Part shown: positions 45,807 to 55,795 of the stretch, in pieces | Position numbering within the stretch: position 1 is the stretch's first letter | How the letters are laid out: the number at the start of each line of letters is the position of its first letter | Assembly (NCBI GenBank): GCA_002340355.1 | Contig: DDLX01000037.1 | Span: 62,001-126,000 of the forward strand | DNA from: Cytophagales bacterium UBA2561 | GTDB lineage: Bacteria; Bacteroidota; Bacteroidia; Cytophagales; Thermoflexibacteraceae | DNA: 64,000 nt | Direction: 5' to 3' | Notes under the pieces: generated by a model | Seen by the model: only the letters and a program-made list of their open reading frames with translations | Databases searched by the model: none | What the model was told of the DNA's origin: nothing | Translations under genes and position numbers: made by a program

Positions 45807-47138
45807 ATGCTGAAAAAGAACGTCCCCGAAAAAAAACGAAAAAAGGTTCTTATCATTTCCTACTATTGGCCTCCCTGTGGTGGAATTGGTGTTTTGCGGT
45901 GTCTCAAGTTAGCCAAATATTTATCCGAATTTGGCTGGGAGCCAGTTGTTTATACGGCAGAAAATGCCCATTATCCCAGTTATGACGAAGGAAACTTTAA
46001 GGATATTCCCGAGGGAATGACGATTCTCAAACAGCCTATTTTCGAACCTTATACCTTTTACAAAAAGTTTACGGGACAGCCCAAAAATGCCAATGTTAAT
46101 CATGCTTTGGTAGCGACTGATCAAAAAAGAGGACTTCGGCATACGATTTCGGTTTGGATTCGGAGCAATATTTTTATTCCCGATGCTCGTGCTTTTTGGA
46201 TTCGTCCATCAGTAAAATTTTTAGTGAATTATCTGAAAAACAATCCTGTAGATGCCATTTTTTCAGATGGTCCTCCACATACCAATAATGTGATTGCTTG
46301 TCGAGTCAAACAAAAAACGGGTATTCCTTGGATCGCTGATTTTCAAGACCCTTGGACACAAGTTGATTTGTACGAACGGCTTATTTTGACCGATTGGGCA
46401 GACCGAAAATATCACGATTTGGAGCAAGAAACTTTCCAGAATGCCGACCGTATTACGATTGCTTCGCCAAGTTGGAAAACAGATTTAGAAAATATTGGCG
46501 CAAAAAATGTTTCTGTATTTTATTATGGTTACGATAAGGCTGATTTTCAGGACTTAATTCCTCAATATGATAAAAAATTTACCCTAACTCATACAGGACT
46601 TTTGGGAGCTGACCGTATGCCTACGGGACTTTTTGAGGCAGTTTCGGAATTGGCACAAGAAAATAAAGCCTTTCGGGATGCTTTTCGATTTCGGACGGTG
46701 GGTAAAACTGATAATGAAGTTTTGCAAAAAGCCAAAGATTTAGGAATTTGGGATTTATTAGAAGTTATTTCGCAAGTTCCTCGTGAACAGGCACTTCAGT
46801 ACACGGCAAATTCTCAAATGTTATTACTTTTATTGAATTTAGCAGGCAACACAATGGGACGAATCCCAGGTAAATTATATGAATATTTTGCGGTCAAACG
46901 ACCAATCTTGTGTTTAGGTCCTACAGGAAGTGATTCTGACCGTATGATTTCGGAGGTAAAGGCAGGATTTTCAGCTAATTATCACGAAAAAGATAAAATT
47001 AAAAAATTGTTATTTCATTATTTTCAAATTTGGCAAGAGCGAAAAGTAATTCCACTCGAAACTGCAAATTTTGAGAAATACACCAATTACGCCCAAACCC
47101 AAAAAATAGCCCAATTATTAGACCAAATTACCAGATAA
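45807..47138 (+). CDS. GT4-like glycosyltransferase
   Basis: A 443-aa cytosolic glycosyltransferase. The N-terminal domain opens with VLIISYYWPPCGGIGVLRCLKLAKYL, a common GT4-type start. The C-terminal nucleotide-sugar domain contains the expected Gly-rich and acidic elements (GLLGADRMPTGLFEAV; PGKLYEYFAVKRPILCLGP). It starts a two-gene unit with the next glycosyltransferase (12-nt gap); together they could extend a surface glycan. Acceptor unknown. Confidence 0.82.
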   Translation: MLKKNVPEKKRKKVLIISYYWPPCGGIGVLRCLKLAKYLSEFGWEPVVYTAENAHYPSYDEGNFKDIPEGMTILKQPIFEPYTFYKKFTGQPKNANVNHALVATDQKRGLRHTISVWIRSNIFIPDARAFWIRPSVKFLVNYLKNNPVDAIFSDGPPHTNNVIACRVKQKTGIPWIADFQDPWTQVDLYERLILTDWADRKYHDLEQETFQNADRITIASPSWKTDLENIGAKNVSVFYYGYDKADFQDLIPQYDKKFTLTHTGLLGADRMPTGLFEAVSELAQENKAFRDAFRFRTVGKTDNEVLQKAKDLGIWDLLEVISQVPREQALQYTANSQMLLLLLNLAGNTMGRIPGKLYEYFAVKRPILCLGPTGSDSDRMISEVKAGFSANYHEKDKIKKLLFHYFQIWQERKVIPLETANFEKYTNYAQTQKIAQLLDQITR

Positions 47139-47150
47139 AATTACACTAAA

Positions 47151-48254
47151 ATGACACCTCAAACGAAAATGAATATTTTGGTTTTGACCTATCAAGGTTA
47201 TATGGCAGGCTCAACGTATTCGATTTTTTACCTTTGTCGGGGGCTTGCCGAACGAGGACATACAGTCTGTGTAGGTTGTCCCGAAGATTCTATACTTTTT
47301 AACTTATTAGGAGATACCAAAGCAATTCGTATTCCGATGGTTTTTCGGGGTAAAACTGACCGTCAAAATATGCGTCATATCAAAGAAATTGTCGAACAAT
47401 ATGATATTCAGTTGGTTAATGCCCAGTCCAGTAAAGATCGTTATACTTCTATTTTTGCTAAGTGGCTTCATGGTTTAAAAGTCAAAATTATTCATACCCG
47501 AAGGCAAACCCCAGCCAGTATTGGAGGTTTTATTCAAAATACATTTTATACAAAAGGGACTCAAAAAATCGTAGCAGTTAGTCGAGGAGTCAAAGAAGCA
47601 TTAGTCAAATTGGGATTAGCAGAGTCACATATCAAGGTGATTTATAATGGAACTCCATTAGACAAATATCAACAAGATTTTTCATTGATAACCAAGCAAT
47701 TACGAGAAAAATATAATCTCAAAGAAAATGATAAAGTTGTTTTGTGTGTATCCCGCCGAAAACAGCAAGAACAATTACTCCAAGCTATTCCTTTATTACC
47801 TCGTGATTTGACTTTTATCTTTGCAGGAATAGAAGAAAACCCTGACTTTAAAGCAATTAGGGATGAATATGCTTTAACTCACAAAATTATTTATACAGGA
47901 GAAATGCCTTCAAAGATAACATTGGCACATTATGGATTGGCTACCCTAAAAATTTTACCTTCAATTACAGAGGGACTTTCACAAGCCTTATTGGAAGCGA
48001 TGGCATTGGGAGTTCCCGTAGTGGCTACTCGTGCGGCAGGAAATATTGATTTGATTCAAGATGGAGAAAACGGATTACTTTTTGAAGAAAAAAATATTGA
48101 GGAATTGGCACAAAAAGTTACATCTGTAATAGAAAACCAAAATTTAGCCGAAAAACTGCGCCAAAATGGTAAAAAAACAGCTTTAGATACCTTTTCGATT
48201 GAAAATACAATTACAAATTATGAGAATTTTTTTCAACGAATAATTCAAGAATAG
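47151..48254 (+). CDS. Group 1 (GT4) glycosyltransferase
   Basis: A 367-aa glycosyltransferase. The N-terminus ILVLTYQGYMAGSTYSIFYLCRGLAERGHTV and the C-terminal EALLEAMALGVPVVATRAAGNIDLIQDGENGLLF-type motif (from SITEGLSQALLEAMALG, ~279) are classical GT4. An ATG at 47169 is an alternative start that removes 6 residues. It follows the previous glycosyltransferase by 12 nt and ends near a repeat at 48285. Confidence 0.9.
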   Translation: MTPQTKMNILVLTYQGYMAGSTYSIFYLCRGLAERGHTVCVGCPEDSILFNLLGDTKAIRIPMVFRGKTDRQNMRHIKEIVEQYDIQLVNAQSSKDRYTSIFAKWLHGLKVKIIHTRRQTPASIGGFIQNTFYTKGTQKIVAVSRGVKEALVKLGLAESHIKVIYNGTPLDKYQQDFSLITKQLREKYNLKENDKVVLCVSRRKQQEQLLQAIPLLPRDLTFIFAGIEENPDFKAIRDEYALTHKIIYTGEMPSKITLAHYGLATLKILPSITEGLSQALLEAMALGVPVVATRAAGNIDLIQDGENGLLFEEKNIEELAQKVTSVIENQNLAEKLRQNGKKTALDTFSIENTITNYENFFQRIIQE

Positions 48255-48284
48255 TTGTATTACGTTTTTTGTAAGAGGTGTGAA

Positions 48285-48308
48285 GTCGGCTGTGAGGACA
48301 CAGCCAAC
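48285..48308. repeat. Stem-loop repeat, copy 1
   Basis: A 24-nt unit whose core GGCTGTGAGGACACAGCC is a stem-loop (GGCTGTG/CACAGCC). An identical 24-nt copy is at 62126-62149. It sits between the convergent glycosyltransferase and DUF3098 genes and could act as a terminator-like element. Confidence 0.75.
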
Positions 48309-48336
48309 AATGATTTTCAGAACCAAACCTTTTCTA

Positions 48337-48579
48337 TTAATTGTTTTCTTTGGGTTTATACAAAATTGCCCAAAACTGAAAAATAAATCCTATCATAACC
48401 GTAATCGGACCCAAAGTTAATCCCACGAAGCCAAAACCATGAGGTTCAGAGTCTAATGTCATCATGATAAATCCCAAAATCAAAATACCCAACCCAATAC
48501 CCATCAATTGGTAATTTTTTCGCCCAAACGCAAAAGGCACAGGTGCTGAAGCTTCTTTTTTCTTCTCTAATTTTGCCAT
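48337..48579 (-). CDS. DUF3098 membrane protein
   Basis: An 80-aa inner-membrane protein with FAFGRKNYQLMGIGLGILILGF and two helices (~24-43, ~52-73), the DUF3098 pattern. In Bacteroidota this gene nearly always follows ftsX, as here with a 27-nt gap, so it may help the FtsX complex; this is inferred from context. Confidence 0.88.
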   Translation of the reverse strand: MAKLEKKKEASAPVPFAFGRKNYQLMGIGLGILILGFIMMTLDSEPHGFGFVGLTLGPITVMIGFIFQFWAILYKPKENN

Positions 48580-48606
48580 TATTTTCTATTTTTCGGGTCT
48601 GTAATT

Positions 48607-49503
48607 TTATTTATACAAGTCGTCTAATGACATTTCTAAGTATCGAGAAACAGCCACATAAACACTTGTTAAACAGACAATTATACCAATAAATACTAAA
48701 AGAAAAAATAAAATAAACATCCGAGTCAAATCCTGCAACATCGCTAATTCTTGGAGTTGCAAATTGAAGAAACTCAGCACCAAAAGTAATAAACTACATG
48801 CTAAAAATCCACCCATAAACCCATGAACCGCCGCTCGTTTCAAAAATGGACGTTTAATAAATTTATCGGTTGCACCTACTAACTGCATACTCCGAATCAA
48901 AAAACGCTGAGAATACATCGCCAATTTAATCGCATTTGCAATTAGTACGACAACTGTAATGAGCAAAATAACCATGAAAATAGCAATTACCGCCCCAATT
49001 TTATTAATATTTAAATTAATTTGGTCAATTTTAACTTCGGGATAATCTACTTCAAACACGCCCTCAATTGCCTCAATTCGAGTCCGAATAATTTTAAGCT
49101 TACTTTGTTCTAAATATTTTTCCTTAATCCGAATCAAATATGCATCTCGTAACGGATTTTCACCCAAAAAATCAACAAAATCTTCTCCCGTTTCCTGAAT
49201 CATCCGTTTTGCCGACTCTTCTTTAGAAATAAATTGGAGGTAAGGTTTGCCGTCTTTATGAGCAATAAACTTGAGGTTGGAAAGTTTTTCTTCAATATTT
49301 TTTCGGGTATGCACATCCAAATTTTGCTTTAGATAGACATGAATCTGGATATTTGACCGAATAAGTGCTTTGAGTTCATCGGCATGAATAATAAAAAGGG
49401 CAAATAATCCTGTTATAAATAAAGCAGTTGTCACACTCAGAATAACGTTCGTGTGTGGATACATTCCAACTTTAGTCGGTTGTGATTTGGGCTTTTTTTT
49501 CAT
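48607..49503 (-). CDS. ftsX: Cell division protein FtsX
   Basis: A permease-like protein that, with FtsE, transmits ATP hydrolysis to cell-wall hydrolases at division. The ATG at 49503 gives 298 aa (MKKKPKSQPTKVG); an upstream start would add 22 residues. A first helix (~23-40) is followed by a ~110-residue periplasmic domain (IQIHVYLKQNLDVHTRKNIEEKL) and three C-terminal helices with QLVGATDKFIKRPFLKRAAVHGFMGG, the family signature. ftsE is not adjacent, which is usual in this phylum. Confidence 0.92.
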   Translation of the reverse strand: MKKKPKSQPTKVGMYPHTNVILSVTTALFITGLFALFIIHADELKALIRSNIQIHVYLKQNLDVHTRKNIEEKLSNLKFIAHKDGKPYLQFISKEESAKRMIQETGEDFVDFLGENPLRDAYLIRIKEKYLEQSKLKIIRTRIEAIEGVFEVDYPEVKIDQINLNINKIGAVIAIFMVILLITVVVLIANAIKLAMYSQRFLIRSMQLVGATDKFIKRPFLKRAAVHGFMGGFLACSLLLLVLSFFNLQLQELAMLQDLTRMFILFFLLVFIGIIVCLTSVYVAVSRYLEMSLDDLYK

Positions 49504-49651
49504 ATAAATTTCTAAAAATTGATTCGTGAAGCCAATTTGACCAAACCTTATTTTTTGTTTCTTCAACAAAAATTTACGGACACTTCCAAAAATGGTAAAA
49601 ACACTTTGCTTCTACACCAAACAGAGATTTAGTTAAGATTATACATAGAAT

Positions 49652-50461
49652 TCACACAGTATAAGGGTCAAAAATATGCGGAATTGCAGGCACTCCTCTT
49701 TCTTCAATCAAATATTTGATATACTCAATTTCATAAGTTTCAAAATCCAAAACTTCACCTGTTTGGTGTTCTATTGTTGTTAACTTCTTCCTAAAAATAT
49801 GTTTATCACTACTATTATAGTTTTGATTTTTTTCTTTGTGATAATGAATATGGAACTTAGTCCACTCAATTTTTGACAAATCAATATACTGAGAATGATC
49901 ATCTAAGGATGATTGGATTGGATTAAATTTAAAATTAACAAATAAAAATAACCACTCTTGCATTGTAGCCCAAATATTACTCCATTTATAAATTTCTTCA
50001 TCCTCATCTACATCCTCGCCTTGTAAAGTTTCTTCGTCTTCCATAAATATACAAAGGTCAGGAAAGCAATACATTTGTTCATCTTTACTTTGATAATCAA
50101 TAAAGATAAAGTTACCTCTATCTACATCATAACAAAAAGGTAGAATCTGTTGAATGGCTGGTTCAAATTTTTGAATGTGTCTTAAAAGATTGTGTTTTTG
50201 AGCTAACTCTACACACATAGTAATATGTTCTAATTTTGGTGTATATCCAAAATAAGAGTTACCATAAAATTGTCCATCTCCTCCAAAATATTGAAGATAT
50301 AAATGTAATATAGGTGGTACTTGGATGTTATATTTGGTTTCAAATGCATCAATTTCAGATGGTGTTGAACCAATGAATTTAGTTTTACCTGATGTATCTG
50401 TTTTTTCAATGAAATCTATAATAGATTCAAAACAGTTTTTGATTGAATTAAGGTTATACAT
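49652..50461 (-). CDS. SMI1/KNR4 (SUKH) family protein
   Basis: A 269-aa cytosolic protein with the SMI1/KNR4 start pattern (STPSEIDAFETKYNIQVPPILHLYLQYFGGDGQF, ~31-64) and the acidic mid-part typical of SUKH proteins. Many SUKH proteins are immunity proteins against polymorphic toxins, but no toxin gene is adjacent, so it may be an orphan immunity gene or serve another role. Confidence 0.78.
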   Translation of the reverse strand: MYNLNSIKNCFESIIDFIEKTDTSGKTKFIGSTPSEIDAFETKYNIQVPPILHLYLQYFGGDGQFYGNSYFGYTPKLEHITMCVELAQKHNLLRHIQKFEPAIQQILPFCYDVDRGNFIFIDYQSKDEQMYCFPDLCIFMEDEETLQGEDVDEDEEIYKWSNIWATMQEWLFLFVNFKFNPIQSSLDDHSQYIDLSKIEWTKFHIHYHKEKNQNYNSSDKHIFRKKLTTIEHQTGEVLDFETYEIEYIKYLIEERGVPAIPHIFDPYTV

Positions 50462-50670
50462 AATTTATACCATTATGATTGGTATGATATTGTCAATAAA
50501 TTTGAACAAATGTTAGCACACTTAGTCGCTATCGGAATTCGATTACACCGACTAATACTAATTAAAGCTACTGTAATCTGGAAATGAATTAATCGTATGA
50601 AACATTATAGCTTAAAAATCAATATCATATTGAATCCCAGAAATGGCATTTTAAAATTTTTCAACAACCT

Positions 50671-52566
50671 CTAAAACTCATAAATTGATAATTCTTCTTG
50701 AGGAGTGCCGTTCAAAAAACGTTGTCGTCCTGTAATAATTTTCTTGATTTTAAAATCAGGCAAATCCACAATATGAGTAGCCGTTCCATCTTTGAGATTT
50801 TCAGATGGAAACTCAAAATCTAATTCTACGAATCCTGCCGAACGCCGTTCAATTGGTAAATCTTTGATATTTTTGGGATAAACTCTTAGAATAAATTTAT
50901 CTTTGATATTCAGAGGTTTGCAAGGGTTTTTGTAAAAAAGTAAACGTCTATTTTTCAACAAAACTCGAAAACCTACATCGGCAATTACTTCAGAATGTTG
51001 CCAATCTTTTAAAGGAAAATGTTCTGTACTATAAATCCCCAAAACGGTATTTTTTTCAGGTTTTTCATCAATTCGCCACGCAAAATTATCTAAAAACCGA
51101 TGGGCTTTACTCAAGTGTTGAGGCGGAATAAATTTGCCTTCGGGCTGATTGATAAATAAAACTTCCTTTAATTTATTTTTTTGTTCTTCCGAAAAAGACA
51201 TAATCATATCAGCACACTGAATGCGATTCAAACCCGTCAAAAGAGTATCACTTTGTAAAACATGAAAAACACTTTCGCCATTGCCCCGCACCCAGATTCT
51301 TTCAAGGTTATTTTCTTTGAATTTAGCAGAAACTTGCCTTCCTTTTATCTGATTGAAATTCAGTAATGTATCTTGCGAAATAATAAAGGCTTTGGCTTTG
51401 AGGTTGAGGCTATCCAATCGGTTATTTTCATCGACTGCCATATCCATTGACTCGGCAACCATTTGAGATTTATCTGCCCAAAGAATCGGATTTTTATAAA
51501 ATCGAATCAAGGAATCATATCGCATCGAATCACAACTTGCTTGAAAATCACGGCGATAAAGTTTAACTCTTGAGTAAGCTACTAACTCTCTTTGTTGAGT
51601 AGTATCCGTAAAAGCAATTAAGGTATCTGCCGCCAAAAACAAGGTATCTGCTCCTGATTCATCAGGTTTTATCATTAAACCATGCCCAAAAACTTCGGAT
51701 TTTCCGACTACTCCGTCATGTTTTCCATAATCTCCCCGAATTGTAATACGGTCTTTTTTGAGGTAAAAATCAACATTTCCTTGAGCAATTCCTTTTTCTA
51801 AAACTTTATCATAATCCACCGTATCCCCGACAATAATATATTCTGAAGTTTCGATTTTGGAACGTCCTTCAAAAATAGAAGTCCCTAAAACCGTATTATA
51901 CTGACCTCCAGCCGCTTCTAAAAAACCATCACGAGTAGTGATTTTGGTTGGTGCATCAAAATGAACCACACTTTTGCGAGTATCATAGGTCAAAGAATCA
52001 GACATTAAATGCGTATCAGGACTTTTATAAACGACATCTTGTTTAAAATTAACAATTTTAGTTTTGGTATTATAGTACCCTTTTTTGCTAATCAATACCG
52101 TTCCAGCCGTATCCCTAACCGTTCCACCATCAAAATAATAAGCGATATGAGTTCGCATATTATAATCCAATTTTTGAGTAGTTACGGTTTTGTCTTTATC
52201 AATCATGATGACATTGCCTCGCATTTTGGCAAATTTTCGGTCACCATCATAATAAAGTGTATCTCCTCTGAGAACCGTACTGTCTCTATCAATCAGTTGA
52301 ATCCTTCCAAAAGCCGTAATATCATTGCGTTCCAGAAATTGAACGGCACTATCGCAGAACATTCGGGTAAAATCTTGTTTAAAATACAATTGCCGAATGG
52401 AATCCCGCAACACAATACGGATTTTTTCTTCGTCCAATAGTTTACCTTCGAGTTTGCTTGAACCACTAATCAACTCAACTTTTGCACCTTTTTCGATTTG
52501 GGCAAAACTATTTGATAATGAAATAATTATAAAAAATAAAATCCAACTAAATTTTAAGAAGTGCAT
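50671..52566 (-). CDS. OstA-like (LptA/LptD N-domain type) envelope protein
   Basis: A 631-aa exported protein with a signal peptide ending near SNSFAQ (~23). The mature part consists of repeating beta strands of the OstA-like type (DSTVLRGDTLYYDGDRKFAKMRGNVIMIDKDKTVTTQKLDYNMRT), used in LPS transport to the outer membrane. No lpt operon is adjacent. The length suggests a long periplasmic bridge. Confidence 0.85.
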   Translation of the reverse strand: MHFLKFSWILFFIIISLSNSFAQIEKGAKVELISGSSKLEGKLLDEEKIRIVLRDSIRQLYFKQDFTRMFCDSAVQFLERNDITAFGRIQLIDRDSTVLRGDTLYYDGDRKFAKMRGNVIMIDKDKTVTTQKLDYNMRTHIAYYFDGGTVRDTAGTVLISKKGYYNTKTKIVNFKQDVVYKSPDTHLMSDSLTYDTRKSVVHFDAPTKITTRDGFLEAAGGQYNTVLGTSIFEGRSKIETSEYIIVGDTVDYDKVLEKGIAQGNVDFYLKKDRITIRGDYGKHDGVVGKSEVFGHGLMIKPDESGADTLFLAADTLIAFTDTTQQRELVAYSRVKLYRRDFQASCDSMRYDSLIRFYKNPILWADKSQMVAESMDMAVDENNRLDSLNLKAKAFIISQDTLLNFNQIKGRQVSAKFKENNLERIWVRGNGESVFHVLQSDTLLTGLNRIQCADMIMSFSEEQKNKLKEVLFINQPEGKFIPPQHLSKAHRFLDNFAWRIDEKPEKNTVLGIYSTEHFPLKDWQHSEVIADVGFRVLLKNRRLLFYKNPCKPLNIKDKFILRVYPKNIKDLPIERRSAGFVELDFEFPSENLKDGTATHIVDLPDFKIKKIITGRQRFLNGTPQEELSIYEF

Positions 52567-52681
52567 ATCTTGAGAATAATTTCTTTTTCTATCAGGAAAA
52601 TAATTTATACTGATTTACAGTATGTTCTATCTTATGAAATTCAACTAAAGTGTAAAATTAAATAAATTTTTGTTTGTTCAT

Positions 52682-54211
52682 TTATAGCCACTCAATTAAC
52701 CATTCCTTGACGGTCTTGTCATAACAATTCATGCCAATTAGGGCAATCTTCTTTCCTGAATTTTGATATTTTTCATAATATTTTCGGTCATGAATTTGCT
52801 GAATGGCAACTTCTGCCGACTGATTCACCTTAAACTCAATAATATAAATCGTATTTTCATTTTGTATAACTGCATCCATTCGCCCAATATTCGTATGAAC
52901 TTCAGCTTCAATATATACTCCAATTAATTTTAATGCTAAATAAAAAATAGCCTGATAATATTTTTCTTGTTTGGCATCAAAAATTGGATAAGGAATTTCA
53001 GCCAGTAAATTTTTAAAATAATATTCTACCGTTTCCAACTCATTTTTTTGGAAAGCCTCCGCAATTTGATAGCAAAGTCCGCCAGCATGATGTTGATTGG
53101 CATAAGATGTTAATAAATGATGTTCAAAAGATTGCTTAACTTCCAAATTGGGATATTTCAATTCATAAATAAAATGATGAGGTTGGCGGGCAATGGTCAG
53201 ATAACCCGTTTGAAACATCAAGGCATACACCGCTAAATTTTCAATTTCATAAGTGCGTAGTGCTTCGACTTTTACCGTTAGATTTTCTAATTTATAGAGC
53301 TGTTTTTCTTTTAATAATTTAACCAAAAAAGTCGGTGTTCCTGTCTCAAACCAAAAGTTAGAAAAATTTTGATGACTCATTAAATTGAGTATCGAAAAAG
53401 GGTTATACACCGTTTCACTTCGATTATTCCAACGATAACCATTGTACCAAACTTTGATTTTTTGATACATTTCTTGGATACTAACTTGCTCGATATTAGC
53501 TAATTGTTCAATTTCTTTTGGAAAATAATTTTCTAACTCCTCCTGAGTATAACCAACTAATTTACTAAATTGAATATGCATGGTAATGTCGTTTAGATGG
53601 TTCAAATCTGAAAAGATGGAGACTTTACTAAACTTAGAGACTCCCGTCAAAAAGAAAAAATGAAGATGAGCATCCAAACTCTTAATGACGGAATAAAATT
53701 GCTTGAGAATGCTTCGATTTCTTTGAGCTTTGGGGAGGTGTTCTTTATCCAAAAAATCAATAATTGGCTTATCATATTCATCAATTAAAATAGCTACTTT
53801 CCCATGCTTAGCTGAAAGTTTAGTAATCAATTGATTGAAATAATCCTTTATGTTATCACCCTGAATATCAAGCTGGTATTTTTTTGAAATCAATTGAAGG
53901 TTTCTATAAATGGCTTGATCTAAAGGTTGCTGGTCATATTCCATAGCCGAAAAATCCAAGCGAATGACAGGATAAGTTTTCCAAGTTATCTTATCTTCAA
54001 TCCAAAGTCCTTCAAAAAATTCTTTTTGCCCTAAAAAAACAGCTTCTAATGTACTGATTAACAAACTTTTCCCAAACCTTCGGGGACGAGATAAGAAATA
54101 ATATTTCCCTGTTTCTAAAAGATTGGCAATCTCTTTTGTTTTATCAATATATAAATAGCCACCTTCTCGTAAGGATTTAAAATCTTGAATGCCTATCGGA
54201 TATTTTTGCAT
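52682..54211 (-). CDS. AAA-ATPase-like plus PD-(D/E)XK nuclease (DUF1703 type)
   Basis: A 509-aa protein. It opens with QDFKSLREGGYLYIDKT and the diverged P-loop RPRRFGKSLLIST (~42-54), with Walker-B-like VAILIDEYDKP (~139-149). The C-terminus holds a PDDEXK_9 nuclease-like domain (GRMDAVIQNENTIYIIEFKV, ~443-462), with Asp and E-x-K residues. The family is multi-copy in Bacteroidota and has been discussed as mobile or defence-related; function unknown. Confidence 0.9.
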   Translation of the reverse strand: MQKYPIGIQDFKSLREGGYLYIDKTKEIANLLETGKYYFLSRPRRFGKSLLISTLEAVFLGQKEFFEGLWIEDKITWKTYPVIRLDFSAMEYDQQPLDQAIYRNLQLISKKYQLDIQGDNIKDYFNQLITKLSAKHGKVAILIDEYDKPIIDFLDKEHLPKAQRNRSILKQFYSVIKSLDAHLHFFFLTGVSKFSKVSIFSDLNHLNDITMHIQFSKLVGYTQEELENYFPKEIEQLANIEQVSIQEMYQKIKVWYNGYRWNNRSETVYNPFSILNLMSHQNFSNFWFETGTPTFLVKLLKEKQLYKLENLTVKVEALRTYEIENLAVYALMFQTGYLTIARQPHHFIYELKYPNLEVKQSFEHHLLTSYANQHHAGGLCYQIAEAFQKNELETVEYYFKNLLAEIPYPIFDAKQEKYYQAIFYLALKLIGVYIEAEVHTNIGRMDAVIQNENTIYIIEFKVNQSAEVAIQQIHDRKYYEKYQNSGKKIALIGMNCYDKTVKEWLIEWL

Positions 54212-54240
54212 GCGTTTTTATTTCAAAATATACGAAATTT

Positions 54241-55269
54241 TTAATGATGTTGCACATAATTTTCCCAACGTTCCAGCACTTGTTGGAAATCTTGAGGCAA
54301 TTCCGAATCAAAAAACAAATTTTCTCCTGTTTTGGGATGAATGAACCCTAACGATTTGGCATGCAGAGCCTGACGAGGCATCACTTTGAAACAATTTTGT
54401 ACAAAAGCCTTATATTTTGAGAAAACTGTTCCCTTCAAAATTTGGTCTCCTCCATACATCGCATCACTAAAAAGTGGATGTCCAATATGTTTTAAATGCG
54501 CCCGAATTTGGTGCGTTCTACCCGTTTCCAAATTACATTGAATTAAGGTTACATACCGCAACCGTTTCAAAACTTTATAATGCGTAATGGCGTGTTTGCC
54601 GTATTCTCCTTCTTGGTCATAAACTTGAACTATTCGGCGGTCTTTTTGCGAGCGTCCCAAAGGGGCATTAATCGTACTTTTATCTTCCTTAACTTCTCCC
54701 CAAACCAAGGCGTAATAAGTTCGTTCAATCGAGTGTCGTGCAAATTGTGCCGCTAAATGGGTCATGGCAGGCTCTGTTTTTGCAATCACCAAAAGTCCTG
54801 AAGTATCTTTATCAATTCGATGCACCAACCCTGGGCGACCTTCATTCCCTTTCATATTGGGCAAATTTTGGAAGTGATATGCCAAAGCATTGACCAAAGT
54901 TCCCGTCCAATTATTGTAAGCAGGATGTACGACCATTCCCGCCGATTTATGGACAATTAAAACGGTATCATCCTCATATACAATATTTAACGGAATATTT
55001 TCAGGAACTAACTCGGTGTCTCGTGGTGGTTCAGGCAAAGAAACCGTAATCACCTCATGAGGATTTACCTTGTAATTGGCTTTGATATTTTGTTCATTCA
55101 CCTGAATAAATCCTTTTTTGAGGGCATCTTGGATTTTGGAACGAGATACATTCGGCAATCTATCCATCAAAAAACGGTCAATTCGAAGTTTGCTTTGTTT
55201 ACCATCTACAACGATTCGGTGATGCTCAAAGAGTTCTTCGTTTTCTTGGGGAGCTTCTGGAGAAGTCAT
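54241..55269 (-). CDS. rluD: RluD-type pseudouridine synthase
   Basis: A 342-aa RNA modification enzyme. The S4 domain is at ~20-75 (RIDRFLMDRLPNVSRSKIQDALKKG) and the catalytic motif is GLVHRIDKDTSGLLVIAKT (~146-164) with its conserved Asp. It forms pseudouridines in 23S rRNA. Whether it is RluD itself or a relative cannot be settled here. It lies 29 nt downstream-side of the DUF1703 gene's start, same strand. Confidence 0.9.
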   Translation of the reverse strand: MTSPEAPQENEELFEHHRIVVDGKQSKLRIDRFLMDRLPNVSRSKIQDALKKGFIQVNEQNIKANYKVNPHEVITVSLPEPPRDTELVPENIPLNIVYEDDTVLIVHKSAGMVVHPAYNNWTGTLVNALAYHFQNLPNMKGNEGRPGLVHRIDKDTSGLLVIAKTEPAMTHLAAQFARHSIERTYYALVWGEVKEDKSTINAPLGRSQKDRRIVQVYDQEGEYGKHAITHYKVLKRLRYVTLIQCNLETGRTHQIRAHLKHIGHPLFSDAMYGGDQILKGTVFSKYKAFVQNCFKVMPRQALHAKSLGFIHPKTGENLFFDSELPQDFQQVLERWENYVQHH

Positions 55270-55345
55270 TTTTTGTATTTAAAATTTTAATTTTATTAAA
55301 TATTTTTTTGATTATAAACCATAGTAGCTGAATCTTATTTCTATT

Positions 55346-55759
55346 CTAAATTACTTCAAATGAACTCGTTATTTCGACATTTGGCACAAGCATTTTAGAA
55401 ACAGAACAGTAATTTTCTAAAGAAAGATTAATTGCACGTTCCACTTTGACAGGTGGTATTTTACCCGTAACTTGAAAATGCAAATTAATTTTTGTAAACA
55501 CTGCAGGGATTTGTTTTTCAGCTCGTTGTCCTTCTACTGTAATTTGAATATCTTCAACTTCGTAACGTTGTTTTTTAAGGATATGTAAAATATCAATCGT
55601 ACTGCATCCTCCTAATCCACTCAAAATTAATTCCATCGGACGCAATCCTGAATCCTTACCACCAGCCTTGACAGAACTATCCATCAAAATGGTTTTTCCA
55701 AGCTCATTTTGGGCTTCCATTTGAAAAGCCTCATCTGTTCGCTGAATTTGTATTTTCAT
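55346..55759 (-). CDS. OsmC family protein
   Basis: A 137-aa OsmC/Ohr-type protein. The two redox-active cysteines are in GLGGCSTIDIL (~50-60) and LENYCSVSKML (~115-125). These proteins reduce organic hydroperoxides. It shares strand with the downstream RluD gene but the 76-nt gap leaves operon status open. Confidence 0.9.
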   Translation of the reverse strand: MKIQIQRTDEAFQMEAQNELGKTILMDSSVKAGGKDSGLRPMELILSGLGGCSTIDILHILKKQRYEVEDIQITVEGQRAEKQIPAVFTKINLHFQVTGKIPPVKVERAINLSLENYCSVSKMLVPNVEITSSFEVI

Positions 55760-55795
55760 AATAAGTTTATTTAAATATTTGTATTGTTTTTAAGT

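Noticed and set aside
45807..48254. Capsule or O-antigen cluster
   Set aside because: Only two glycosyltransferases are present, without polymerase, flippase or sugar-nucleotide genes.
52009..52440. Plus-strand open frame opposite the OstA-like gene
   Set aside because: Antisense shadow of a repeat-rich beta protein; no start signal or domain.
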